DNA from: Prinia subflava
Lineage: Eukaryota > Chordata > Aves > Passeriformes > Cisticolidae
Reading direction: 5' to 3'
NCBI RefSeq assembly: GCF_021018805.1
Contig: NC_086258.1
Location: 18,878,692 to 18,942,691, forward strand
Length of the DNA: 64,000 nt
This document shows positions 36,401 to 46,559 of this stretch, one piece after another. Numbering within the stretch: position 1 is the first letter of the stretch; each line of letters starts with the position of its first letter. A program made the position numbers and the translations under genes. The notes beneath the pieces were generated by a model. The model was not told where the DNA came from, made no database searches, and saw nothing but the letters and a program-made list of their open reading frames with translations.

Positions 36401-38949
36401 TGCTGGAGCTTGGTTCTGTTTGGTGTAAGTCTGAAGGCTGTGTTACATCTAGACACTCTCAGTGCATCTTAGTTCAGATCTCTGGTATTTTTATGATGCT
36501 GCTGGAATTTTGGCAGGATGTGGTTTCCATGAATCCTGTCAGTGCAAATGTAGTGTCAGGAGGGAATGGAACCTTATTTTCCAGTAAATCTCTTCACTGT
36601 GTGCTAGGTAGCACAGCTTGTCAGTGTATCTTTTGATCCAATTGCTGGTTGCACTGAGCTTGTTGGACTGAGTTTCAACTGGATTTTGTCCTACTCCTTC
36701 CATTAATCCACTTAAAATATAATCAGCAAATTTGCTTCTGCAAACTTCCTTAAGCTTTCTTTGCCCGAGCAGGTGGTATTAAGGTTCTTACACCCTCTCA
36801 AAGACCCCTCTGTGTTTGGTGATGGCAGAAAGCAAATGAGCTGCAGTGCAAGTCTCTGATCCTACAGATGATTTATGGAGTCCAGGAGGTGAAAAGTTGC
36901 ACCTTGTAAAGCACCTGCCCTTTGAGAGGTGCTGCTTGGAAAAGCCCATTTGTTGTTCCCGGTCATGGAATGGATCCTTTTCCAAGCCCTGTGCTGGAGC
37001 ACAGAGAAGGTCACTGATATTGTCCATAAACCAGGTGCTGATTTGTAACTCTCCTTGTACAGGAGTCTGTTAGAGCTGGAATTGCTTTCTGATTCTGAGG
37101 TCAGTACAAAATCCCCACAGAAACAGAATTTCCTCTTTATGCAGCCGTGCTGTTTATTTGAGGAGAAAAATGATGGTTAACTGAGGGTTTCTCACGTAGG
37201 TGGGTGTCAGGGTCATGTAAAGCACGTCTGTGTCTGCATCAGTGTAAGATGTTAATGATTCAGCCTCTTGTGTGGTGGAACTGTTGGGGTTTGAATCAAG
37301 CCTGACTCACCTGGACTCTTTTTTTCCCTTTTTCTTTAGTGATGATGGCCAAGGAGAAACCGCCGATAACCGTGGTTGGAGACGTTGGAGGAAGAATTGC
37401 CATCATTGTGGTATGAGTGTGAGGGGAGCAGGTCGGGAAGGGCTTCCTCACAGCATCTCTGCTTCAGCTGCGCTGTCCCTGAGGATTGGAGGGGTGGCTG
37501 GTATAGGAGTGGGAATGTGGTTTTTAGGCACTCTTTTCTCCAGTAGTGCTGGTGACTTCAGTTGTTCCAACTTTCTGTTGAAAACCATTTGCGCTTCAGC
37601 TGTTTAAGCCCTAAAATCTCCTTGCTCTCTTGATTCTAAGTGTCAGATGTCTGCAAGTAATAAATAAATCCAGGGCACACAGAGAAAACTCCTGAGGTGT
37701 TAAAAAACCCCAAACAAACAAACAAAAAACTCACCAAGCCTCTCTTTTCTTGCTATGCCATGCTGCAGTGTAAGTAATCAACATGCAGCTCCTGCCCCAT
37801 GAAGAAATACGCCTTGCTGATGATAAACTGCGAGTGCATGTGCAGGGACTAATTTGCTTCCAAGACACAACATTTGTTCTCCACACTAGCAAAAGGGTCA
37901 TTAAACCAGGGAAATAGCATTCACAGATTAGTCATGCACGTGGCTGTCCTCATCAGCAGCTGAAGCAGACAAGGATTCTATTTTTCATCTGTGTGCATGG
38001 CCAAAGCAGCAGTACCCTGCAGATCCACTCCTGCCCTGCAGGCTCTGTAAAACTTCTGCTTTTGATGTTATTTCTGTTTCTGCTCAGGATGACATCATCG
38101 ATGATGTGGAAAGCTTTGTAGCTGCTGCAGAGATCCTGAAAGAGCGTGGAGCCTACAAGATTTTTGTGATGGCTACTCATGGGCTCCTGTCAGCAGATGC
38201 TCCCCGTCTCATAGAGGAATCCTCCATCGATGAGGTGAGTCTGCTGTCTGCTCTCTGCTCTCCAGGCTGCAGAGAAGAGGCTGTCACCAAAACTCACTAA
38301 TTGATGTCCTTCCCATGGCACGTAGCTCATGTCTGGAATTACTCATTTAATCAGGTGCTTTCAGTTCTGGTTCTTCACTGAAACAAAAAAAAGAAAAATA
38401 GAAATGTGTGTGTGATTAATACTTGCTCAGATCAGATCTGTTTCTCTGAGTGTGTTTTCTCCCTAATGCAAATATTAGTCATGCCTGCCTGGACACTTCC
38501 CTCCCTGCAGCTGGGGCTGTGTGGCTGCCATCTCACTGTGCAGCCCCTCTCCCCCAGCTGCTCAGGGGCTGCTGGTACATGAAGAGGACAGGATTTCAAA
38601 CCTTAGTAGTGGATCCTGTGATCTGAATGGACCCATCAGCCTGTGGGAGAGTGCTGGTTATGCTGGTCCCCTCAACAGACAGTTACAGAGGGGAGAACAT
38701 TTATTTTAATCCTTTTTCCTGATATGCAAGGATTTCTCCCCCTGAACTGTGAGACAGCAGTATACATCCCTCCTTTCTTGTCCTCCCTAGGTGGTAGTGA
38801 CCAACACTGTTCCCCACGAGGTGCAGAAGCTGCAGTGCCCCAAGATAAAGACTGTGGATATCAGTTTGATCCTGTCGGAAGCCATCCGGCGAATCCACAA
38901 CGGCGAGTCCATGGCTTATCTCTTCCGTAACATCACTGTCGATGACTAG
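15439..38949 (+). CDS. PRPSAP1: PRPP synthetase-associated protein 1, ten coding exons
   Basis: PRPSAP1 (PAP39) is a catalytically inactive paralogue of ribose-phosphate pyrophosphokinase that binds PRPS1/2 and modulates their activity. Exons are 15439-15521, 23322-23374, 25008-25074, 29434-29606, 30013-30128, 30830-30885, 31339-31484, 37340-37410, 38088-38234 and 38791-38949. All introns are GT-AG with matching phases. The sum is 1071 nt, giving 356 aa, the same as human PRPSAP1. Landmarks are the start [18 protein letters not shown], then VKGQ-like [36 protein letters not shown], the PAP-specific insert with [15 protein letters not shown], the PRPP-loop-like region [18 protein letters not shown], and the end [10 protein letters not shown]. 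The insert distinguishes PAPs from catalytic PRPS. An upstream in-frame ATG at 15358 could add 27 residues. I preferred 15439 because it matches the known family start. Introns 1 and 3 carry CR1 fragments. Confidence 0.97.
21030..21310 (-). mobile_element. CR1 LINE 3' fragment, PRPSAP1 intron 1
   Basis: Antisense to PRPSAP1. The block has the order of a CR1 3' end in reverse complement: GGAAAAGACCTTGAAGA, then 'CCAGCACTTCCCTGGGCAGTG' like sequence, 'GTTCCAAGGCTTGAC', and 'AAATGTTTCCCAACATCCAA'. It is diverged and 5'-truncated, as is usual for avian CR1. Subfamily not assigned. Confidence 0.7.
22304..22323. repeat. Pentanucleotide repeat (AAGGT)4
   Basis: Four perfect head-to-tail copies of AAGGT in PRPSAP1 intron 1. 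It is a short microsatellite. Confidence 0.9.
28490..28795 (+). mobile_element. CR1 LINE 3' fragment, PRPSAP1 intron 3
   Basis: Sense-strand CR1 tail. It shows 'GGTTTAGGTTGATATCAGG', 'GCACTGGAACAGGCTCCCCAG', a diverged promoter-distal segment, and near the end 'TTCCATGATTTTT', which corresponds to the usual CR1 terminus. It is old and 5'-truncated. Confidence 0.75.
34967..35011 (+). other. PRPSAP1: Candidate cryptic or poison exon in PRPSAP1 intron 7
   Basis: A 45-nt segment preceded by a long pyrimidine tract ending in TTGCAG and followed by GTAGGT. Coding exon 7 ends with one base (T) of a split codon. Joining to this segment, which starts AG, would make TAG at once. If it is ever spliced in, it would end the reading frame. 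There is no transcript evidence; the call rests on splice-site appearance. Confidence 0.25.
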
Positions 38950-39875
38950 ACCTGAGCCTGCCCCATCCTGGATTCCACAAGAGAGGGAAATCTGCATGGA
39001 AAGGCAATACCATAAAACATAGGCATAACACAACTGTTTATTTTTGTAGGAGCATTGAGGTTTTCAGGGTCTTGAGCCGTGAGATCTAATAGAAAAAAAA
39101 TCAACCTGACCAGCACTTTACAAGTGAATAGAAGGGGCCACTGGCAGTGGGGGGATTGCAGCTTAATTAAGAGAGATGGAGAAGTGAGACGGTGTTGAAT
39201 TTTTAAGTTCTTTTAATGATTTTTTTTAGTGTGTTATCTCTTGCCCTGTAGGGGCAGGAAGAAAAGCTAAACAGAAGTAGCTGTCAGCTTGTGAGAAGGG
39301 AACAGAGACTGTTCATTGCTGTGTGGGCAGCGAGAGCAGCCTTTGGTGTTGTTTCTGCCTGTATCTTGCCCCAGAGCATGGAAGGGAATGTTCAGGCTGT
39401 GCTGCTGGCAGAGCTGAGCCAACAGCAGCTCCGTGCCAGCTCAGTGGCCTCTCCTCTCCTGCACAGCAGAGCAGGGACTTTCATCCAAACTAAGTTAGCG
39501 GAACATCCTGAAAGGACAGCTTAGGGCAACCCATTGGCAGGGCTGCTCCCATCCCTGGGTCAGGGAGCTGGGAACAGGCTCACGTGTGTGTCCCAGCAGA
39601 GCAGGGAGTGCTAGTTAATGTGTTGGCCTTTTCATCTTGCGAGCTTTGGATCATTTCTTGCTCTTCAGTGACGAGTCTCGTGAGGGTCCTGGTCCTCCCT
39701 GGAACACTTGTCTGCACTGCACAACCAGGCACGATTCTTGGAGTTGCCTGGGGCTGAGTTTGTGCAGAGTCTTGTGGGGAAGGGAAGTTGGAACAATATC
39801 TGCTTCTAATGCAGCTGTGCTCTCCAAAACACTAACACTGAACCTGCAATAAAAAGTGTAAGATTTTTCAGCTCT
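38950..39875 (+). other. PRPSAP1: PRPSAP1 3' UTR
   Basis: From the TAG at 38947-38949 to just past the AATAAA at 39848-39853. No coding potential. A later AATAAA near 40178 could give a longer isoform. Confidence 0.6.
39848..39853 (+). terminator. PRPSAP1: PRPSAP1 polyadenylation signal
   Basis: Exact AATAAA in GCAATAAAAAGTG, 0.9 kb after the stop codon, followed by a T-rich stretch. Confidence 0.6.
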
Positions 39876-40858
39876 GGTGCTTCCTGTGAATCCTGTGCCC
39901 TCTGAAGAGCTGCTGTGTCTGTTCAGTGGGGCTGTGGCTGTAACAAGCCCCACTTGGCAGCTTGCAGCCTTCTTCCACAGGGAAGTAGGACTGGATCCTT
40001 TCTTGAGTGATTAGTTTTTGGGTGGAGGGTACACTTAAGGAAGCAGCACAAGATGCATGGGAGGGCTTTGTCTCTAGCATGATATAAGGATAAACTCCCA
40101 CAAACTGATCTTTATCCTTGAGGAGACACAATCACTCCAGAAAAACCCACACTACTAGTCTGCTGATGTGAGGAACAAATAAAAGCTGCTGGAAGCAGTT
40201 GCTTCAACAGCACAGGAAATGTTTAGTTGTTTAGTTTTGGTTATCCTTACTCTACACCCTTCTATTCAATTCCAACATCTAAAATGTGCCAAGGGGCCAG
40301 CAGTGACTAAGCAGGACAAGGCTTGAACACCAGGCAAACAAACAGACCTCGGCGTGGAGTGCTTGGACCACCTTCAGTATCCAGCATGGATTAAACCTCC
40401 ATGCCAAATTCCATGAGGGATGTGTGGGACTGGATGAGGTATCAAGGCTGCTGATGGGTTTTGCTGCATTTTCAAACTACCATAGACAAATCTCAGCTGC
40501 ACTCTGTGACACAGCCTGGCTCCTCGGCTTGGAGGGGTAACATGATGCTGTACTGCAAGCACTGAATGGATCATCTGGAGCTGCAGAGTCCTTGCAGATG
40601 GCTTTGCCCCCTTTCTTCTGAACCAGTTCTGGACAGTGTTCTTCGATCTGGAAGCCAAGGTTAAAAATGTGAGCAGTATTGGTGTTCTCTCCCCTTCAAA
40701 GTCCTTGTCAGATCTGTCAGGAGCAAGGCTGGGGCTGGTTGAGGGTTGTTGCCCCATTCAGGCTTGCTTTTGCTTTGCTATATTTGGGTACAAGCCATGG
40801 AATCACAGCACCACAGAGCTGAGGGTTGTGCCTGTGTGCCCTGGGCCATTTTCCTGAG
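39876..40858. other. Intergenic spacer between PRPSAP1 and the ERV remnant
   Basis: I see no gene or clear repeat family here. A possible alternative PRPSAP1 poly(A) signal lies near 40178. Confidence 0.55.
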
Positions 40859-41751
40859 TGAATGTTTTATGGTTGCTTAAAGAATCACCAGCAAAGGTAT
40901 CGGCAAAAGCAGGTTTAGTATAGAAGTGAAAGTTCCACAAAGTTGTTGGCAAGGTTCACTCTACTACTTACTACATGGTAAAAGTAAACTAAAATCCAAA
41001 ACCAATCAATCTAAACCCAAAATCAATCCAAAAATTGTCTGCATTGAGGCTTGGGAGGGGGAAAGGTCAAGGATAAAAAAGAAACACAAGATGAGTCACA
41101 AGGCTCAGAGCAGACTCCCTTGCAAAACTGAGCCCCAGACTTGACCAACAGTTGAGGCCCAAAGGTTTAACAGCATGAGCTCTTAAGCTGTTGCTTCTGC
41201 TGAAGTTAAACAATTTAACAATTTCATATAGCATTTACTTAAAAATCTAAAGTACTTAAGAATCTAGGAAAGCAACATCCATAGTATATTTGCTATAGTG
41301 CATTCCCACTCACACACAGACCTGAAGGAGCCTGAAAAATTCCCCTCGAGCTCCAGGAAATATTCACATTGGCTGTCTTTGCATCTTCTCAACAGGCAAA
41401 GGGTTGAGCCTCGAGGAATGGTCATAATTCCTTTCTATCCTGGCCACAATTCAGGTCAGCAGCTTTCTTTAAAAGTGTGATAACAAAAATGTTGTTCCTC
41501 TTGGGTTGTTATTCAGGCAAGAAAAATCATTTTCCAAGGCTGTTTGTTAAAAAACAGGAGCTTGTTAGGCAGCACAAGTTCCTGGGAGCAGACAGTGTTT
41601 TTTGATAAGATTGGGAGCTGCTCAGCCCAGGTGCTGTTCTCAAGGCCAAGGCCTAACAAGCATTTCTCAGCTCATAGTGCAGCTCAGGAGCCAGGGAGGA
41701 GGCATCACCAGAATCCACCCCACGACTAAAAACAACTTCTCTTGCTCCACA
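40859..41751 (-). mobile_element. Probable LTR of an endogenous retrovirus remnant
   Basis: The block is bounded on the plus strand by TG (40859) and CA (41750-41751), is about 0.89 kb long, and directly adjoins env-like sequence on its upstream side in the minus orientation. This is the expected position of a 3' LTR. The texture resembles passerine ERV LTRs from memory. Boundaries are tentative: I saw no convincing polypurine tract or target-site duplication. No 5' LTR, gag or pol was seen in the window. Confidence 0.5.
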
Positions 41752-42840
41752 GAGTGGCCATGTGGTCACCTCTTGCCTCTGTGCCTACAAATAGGGATAT
41801 CTTATGTCCAGCTTAAAAATTGTGAGAAATTTTTGATCAGGTTAGCTAAATACTGTGATTTTTAAGACTGTTGAATGTGAGGGAATAATATTATGTATGC
41901 AAGGACATCTGTGGGATAGTGCTACCTGTCTAGCTAATATAAACACTCCAACACATAGAACACTACAGTACATTGTCCTGGACAACATAGAGCATAAAGT
42001 GACAGAAATCAGCAAAATTACAACAGGATGCAACACTAGATCTGGAATTGCTGTTGCAGTGGGTGATCACCCAAACACAACCCCACCAGTGATGTTCTCA
42101 TTTCTCATCACGTGATGTATCTCTTCTGTATTTGATGAACAGTGATTAGAGCTCTGTGTCCATTGCTTCAGACATCTTCCAGCAATCAACACAGCACGTC
42201 ATGCTGCAGTAATTTTTCCACCAGTGCAAGGTTCATTCCAGTGGGGGTGAGCAGGAGATCTTGCTGGGATGTGTAGGTAGATTGTAACAATTTGTGGGTT
42301 GTGATGGAACTGAATAGTTGAAGTCACATCCCTGAATAGTTGAAGTCACATCCCCTAATTGTGGAGAAAACTACAACCCCAAATGTTTGAGTGATGGCTT
42401 ATTTTTACAGTGGTGTGGTCTCTATGGAATCACAAATAGTTCTTACTCTTCTCAATGTATATAAATACAGTTTCAAGCATTTCAGCAGGACGTAGTTCAA
42501 AATGACAAACATCTTGTTCCGTGCCAAGATAAATGTCTCGGGCATTAGTGGTGTTACTTTCCCAAATAAATTCCTGTTGTTCTGTACCACACACACATCA
42601 ACAGTGACAGCTTGCCATTTGTTCCCATTTTGTTGGGCCCATACTCTGTGTTATATTTGAAATAATTCCACGATGGTTTAACCCCAGTGCAATGGTTGGG
42701 TGTATTGTTAAAGCAAAAGCTATGGGTTTGCTGTTGGTAGGGTCAGAAGTGAACTAGATGCCACCAAGGTTGAAATTCTCATTAAAATTTGCATTATCCC
42801 TGATTATCTTTTACATTTCAGTGGTCAAGGTACTTCCATA
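41752..42840 (-). pseudogene. Broken env-like remnant of an endogenous retrovirus
   Basis: Read on the minus strand from about 42760 to 41800, an env-like reading frame can be followed, interrupted by several stop codons and frame changes. Its distal part (41842-42036) encodes a hydrophobic, membrane-anchor-like segment followed by a short polar tail, as in a retroviral transmembrane subunit. Surface-subunit and receptor-binding parts are missing or unrecognisable. The copy cannot encode a functional envelope. A 21-bp unit is duplicated in tandem at about 42309-42352. The retroviral class is not assigned with confidence. Confidence 0.45.
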
Positions 42841-42899
42841 GCTCTCCCTTCTAGTTGCTGCTGCAGTAAATTGTCTCCACCACTGAGCTTGGATGCAGC

Positions 42900-45215
42900 T
42901 GCAGACAGGGAGACATGCAGGCTCCGGGATGAGGAGGAGAGCGAAGAGGAAGGAGCCTGCTGGCTGTGCCCATCTTGCTCCATCTCCTGCCACCACCTCC
43001 CAGGTGGGATGCTTGGACACCTGGGCCTGTGGGATCTGCCTGCCCAGGAGAGCAGGGAACCACTGCAGGGAATTGTGAGAAACCCCTGTGGTTCCCACCC
43101 CATCAGATGTGGAGAGGACAAGGAAGAAAGTGGAAGCCAGTGACAGAGACATCACCAAGGCAGAAGCTCTTCTCAGGCCCTCTGGGTGCTCCCCCTGAGC
43201 CACCCCCTCCTTTGGGGTCTGCATCCCTCATACTTTTGGGGAGCTGCTGCCCCTTCTTGGCTGCTGAAGGCCAAGCCCTGCCCACAGTGCCCTGTGCCAG
43301 CCTGGCTGGGCCCTGCACTGCCCCTGTGCAGACCATGGTGGGGGCAAAGGGCCTGGTCAGCAGAGAGGTGCCCTGGGGCTCACCCTGCCAAACCCCTCTC
43401 CGAGGTTAGGGCTCTGTGCCAGGAGATCTGCACGGACACAAAGGTGGAGCACATGGCAGAGAACGTCTGGACCATCACTGGACTCGAGGTGCCACTGGTG
43501 CCGTCGGGAGCTGCCCCTCACTGTGCTGCTCTGCTGCCCCTTGGAGCCCTTGGAGGCTCCCAGTGTGAAGGGCACCAGGAGGGAGCAGTGGGAAGGGTGT
43601 CCCATGGCTGGAACGTGGGAGCTCATCCCAGCCCCCCTGGAGCTCCCTGCAGTCCTACCAGCCTCTCTCCAGCCCCACAGGAGGTGGCATCATAGTGTGC
43701 TGGGATGTGCTGCAGGATCCCCTGGTAGGCAGCAAAGCAGGAGGAGGAAGAGGAGGCCAAGGTCTGCATGTGGAGCAGAACTGCAGCCCCCAGTGCCTCC
43801 AGCCACTGTGTGACCCAAGGTCTCTGCCCCTGTTCCCTGCATATCCCACCAGCAGGCACAGCCTGGCACAGGCAGAGCCAGGGCAGCTCCGGTGTGCTCC
43901 CTGTTTTCTGCTCAGAAAAGGGCCCTGCTCAGGGTGATGGGAGGAACAGCAGGAGCTGGTGACTCCCTGGGGCCAGGCTGCACTGACATCCCACCACAGC
44001 CCCTCCTTGGTGCATACAGGCTCCCAAAACTCTTGGCTAGGGAGGAACCTTTTGAAATTCAGCAAAGGCAAGTGCAGGGTCCTGTGCCCTGGGGCGTACC
44101 TCCAGGATTCCTCAGCACCCACACCTCCATCCTGTGGGTGCAGCCAGCATGAGGCCACCCAGCAGCACAGACCCTCTGTCCAACACTGGCTGGGACTCAC
44201 AGGTGAGTGCCATGGGGACAGCAATGGCTTTGGGGACAGCTCTGGCCCTGTTCCCTCCAGCTCTTAGCTCTTTCAGGTTTACATCAACTCTTTCAGGTTT
44301 TCAGTCCCTCACATTTATCCCTTTGCTACATTGGCATTCCATTAACCTCCCATTGGTTCTGTTTCCAAGAGAGCAGCCGTTCAGCACATCCTTTAAATAC
44401 AGCATGAGGTGGTGGAACTGCCAGGCAAGGTCTTCATCTGACCCCAGAGAGCGCCTGACTTGTCAAGGGTCACTGGTCCTGTCTGTACCTTCTCACCTCC
44501 CCAGGGAGCCAGGCTGTGTCCCTGGAGTCCCCTTGCTGCCCCTGGGCACAGGCTGTGTTCCCAAAGTCTTCAGTCCCAGCTCTGGGCTTGCCCCACAGGG
44601 GTACCCATGTTCAAAGTGGGGGGCTTGGCAGGGGCAGCCTGGCCCCTGCTGCCCTCCTGGGAAGAGCAGGCAAAGGGGAACAGGTTGATGGGCAGAAGTG
44701 CAGCAGCAAGGGCAGACCCAGGGCCCCTCAGCCTGTCCCCAGCCCCTGTCTTCAAGCCCCTGGCTCATGGAGCCAAACTCAAGTACCCGCTGAGAACCCA
44801 AAGGCAAAAGCTGCTGGAGACCCCCCAGCTCCCACAGCCACAGCACACCCAGCCCCACTTTGGCCTTGCCACCAGCCCCAGTTCCCTCTGGACTGGGCTG
44901 CTGGGGATGCCCCTGAAGGAATTCCCACATCAGAGGGTTTTGGGGGCATCCCTCTGTGGATTTACCATTGTCTAATAGGAGCTGGAGCTTTTCCCCAGGT
45001 TGAAACCACAAATAGCCCAATTCCCCCATGGCACCTCCTTTATTTTGTAGCCAGCCGGGGTTGGACTGTGCTGTGGTGGTGGTGGAGAATCCAGGCTCAG
45101 CACCCCACTATTCCCCTGGAAATGCCAGAACTCCCTGCAGTGCTGTGCCCGGCCCAGGAGCCAGGATCCCTCCAGGAGCTCACCCAGCCCTCCTGTGCTC
45201 AAAGCTCCTGAGCTT
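42900..45215 (+). pseudogene. Degenerate tandem partial copy of the QRICH2-like gene
   Basis: Long stretches match the intact gene downstream in the same order. 43010-43330 matches 46675-46950 (first exon and following intron). 43405-43560 matches 47010-47200 (coiled-coil exon and intron). 43690-43800 matches 47865-47975. 43940-44080 matches 48125-48450, with indels. 44180-44265 matches 50025-50100, and 44860-45200 matches 50565-50860. The acceptor and parts of the coiled-coil exon are altered, the frames are interrupted, and the segment matching roughly 48.45-50.03 kb is deleted. No coherent protein can be assembled, so I call it a pseudogene fragment. Similarity was judged by eye. Confidence 0.7.
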
Positions 45216-45929
45216 TCCTGGAGCAGGCAGATGTCAGATCCCACTGTCTGCTGGCCAGACCTGCACATTTAAAAGGGAATTTCTAGTTGATGGTTTTTGT
45301 AAGGATTTATCTGATGGATCACTCCGGTTCAAAGATTTTTCCCAGGGTTTGAGTCCTTTACTTCCTAGGCTTGTCTAGAGGCTTGTGTTTATCTGCTTTC
45401 CCCTGCTTGTATGGCTCTTTGCTCTGGAGTGAGGTGCTGAAAATCTGTGTATTGATGGAGTCAGCAGCAGCTTTCCACTGTTCCCACATCTAAGAGAGAA
45501 GGGAAACTCTCATGCTGTTGAGACCTAAAAAATGAATGACTGGAGGTGCTTCCTCTCTGGGGCTGGTCTCCTCCTGGAGTGTTCTGGAATGCTCCAGGCT
45601 GTGTGAGAACATGGATCACCTCTCCACAGGGCACAGCCCTCCTGGACAGGCTCAACTCACCCTGCAAGCGGTTCCTGGGGCACCACCTGCCCGGTGTGAG
45701 CCATCCTTGGAGTCATTTTGGGGCTGAAAGTGGGAACAGCTGGAGGTGTTGTGGCACATGGTCCCTGCAGGTCCTGTTGGTTGCTGGAACCAGGACATCA
45801 CCAGCAGCAGGGGACAATGGGCACATTCCACGTAGGGCTGAGCCATTGCTGTGTAACAATGGGCACTGCCAGGGCAGGGGGATGCTGTAAAGAGGGACAC
45901 AAATGACACAGGCTCCAGAGCTAGGAAGG
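45216..45929. other. Spacer between the two QRICH2-like copies
   Basis: No exon or repeat family is recognised. At about 45930-46045 the sequence again resembles 42905-43005 (GGAGGA-rich then CTGCTGGCTGTGC and CACCACCTCCCA), which marks the left edge of the downstream copy. Confidence 0.5.
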
Positions 45930-46048
45930 AGGAGAGCTGGCTGAGGAGGAGGAGGAGGAGGAAGAGACTGAAAAGGAAGGACCCTGCTGGCTGTGCACCT
46001 CTTCCTCTTCCTCCATCTACCACCTCTTGCCACCACCTCCCACCCAAA

Positions 46049-46222
46049 ATGGACAACCCGGACACAGAAAGTCCAGATGGGGAAAACACCTCCCACCCTG
46101 TTGAAGTACAGCATGAAATGGACAACCAGAAGACAGAAAATCCAGATGTGGAAAATACCTCCCACCCTGCTGAAGTACAACATGAAATGGACAACCAGAA
46201 GACAGAAAATCCAGATGGGAAA
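46049..46222 (+). repeat. 69-bp minisatellite, 2.5 copies, open in frame
   Basis: Copies start at 46049, 46118 and 46187 (partial). The unit is a multiple of three and has no stop in the ATG frame, so it reads as a 23-residue acidic repeat (MDNQKTENPD..., ...HPAEVQHE) inside a 63-codon frame ending at 46240. The first ATG has a good context (AAAATGG). The segment is absent from the upstream degenerate copy. No splice donor linking it to the next exon is obvious, so coding status is doubtful. Confidence 0.7.
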
Positions 46223-46559
46223 AAGAGAGAGCAAGTTTAATTTTCTCTTTGATATTTATACATTTCTGACACTGGCTGTGCATTGGAGGGTGGGGTTACC
46301 ACCTCCTCAGTCACACTGGTCAAAGCAACAGTCCATCACCTTCTCTCCCCCTCCAGAAAGGAATGCAAAACAACAGACAGTTAGAATAGCATTGACTTTT
46401 GTTTATGTGAAAAACTGTGAGAACTCTGACTCCAAAAATGTAAACTTCAGAAGGCTAAGAAGAACTTTAGAAGAACAGGGTGACACCACCCTACCTGCTC
46501 CTCTCTGGAGCAATAGCACAAGAGGCTCCTGTTCATGGTAGTTCTGTGCTTTTGGACAG

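Noticed and set aside
15439..38949. Catalytic PRPS1/PRPS2 instead of PRPSAP1
   Set aside because: The [11 protein letters not shown] start, the PAP-specific insert with [10 protein letters not shown], and the 356-aa length identify the associated protein.
41842..42036. Short minus-strand frame as an independent membrane-protein gene
   Set aside because: It continues, with stops on the upstream side, into env-like sequence beside an LTR, so it is part of a decayed retroviral copy.
43000..44270. Upstream QRICH2-like copy as a second functional gene
   Set aside because: Acceptor lost, coiled-coil exon altered, several exons deleted, no continuous frame.
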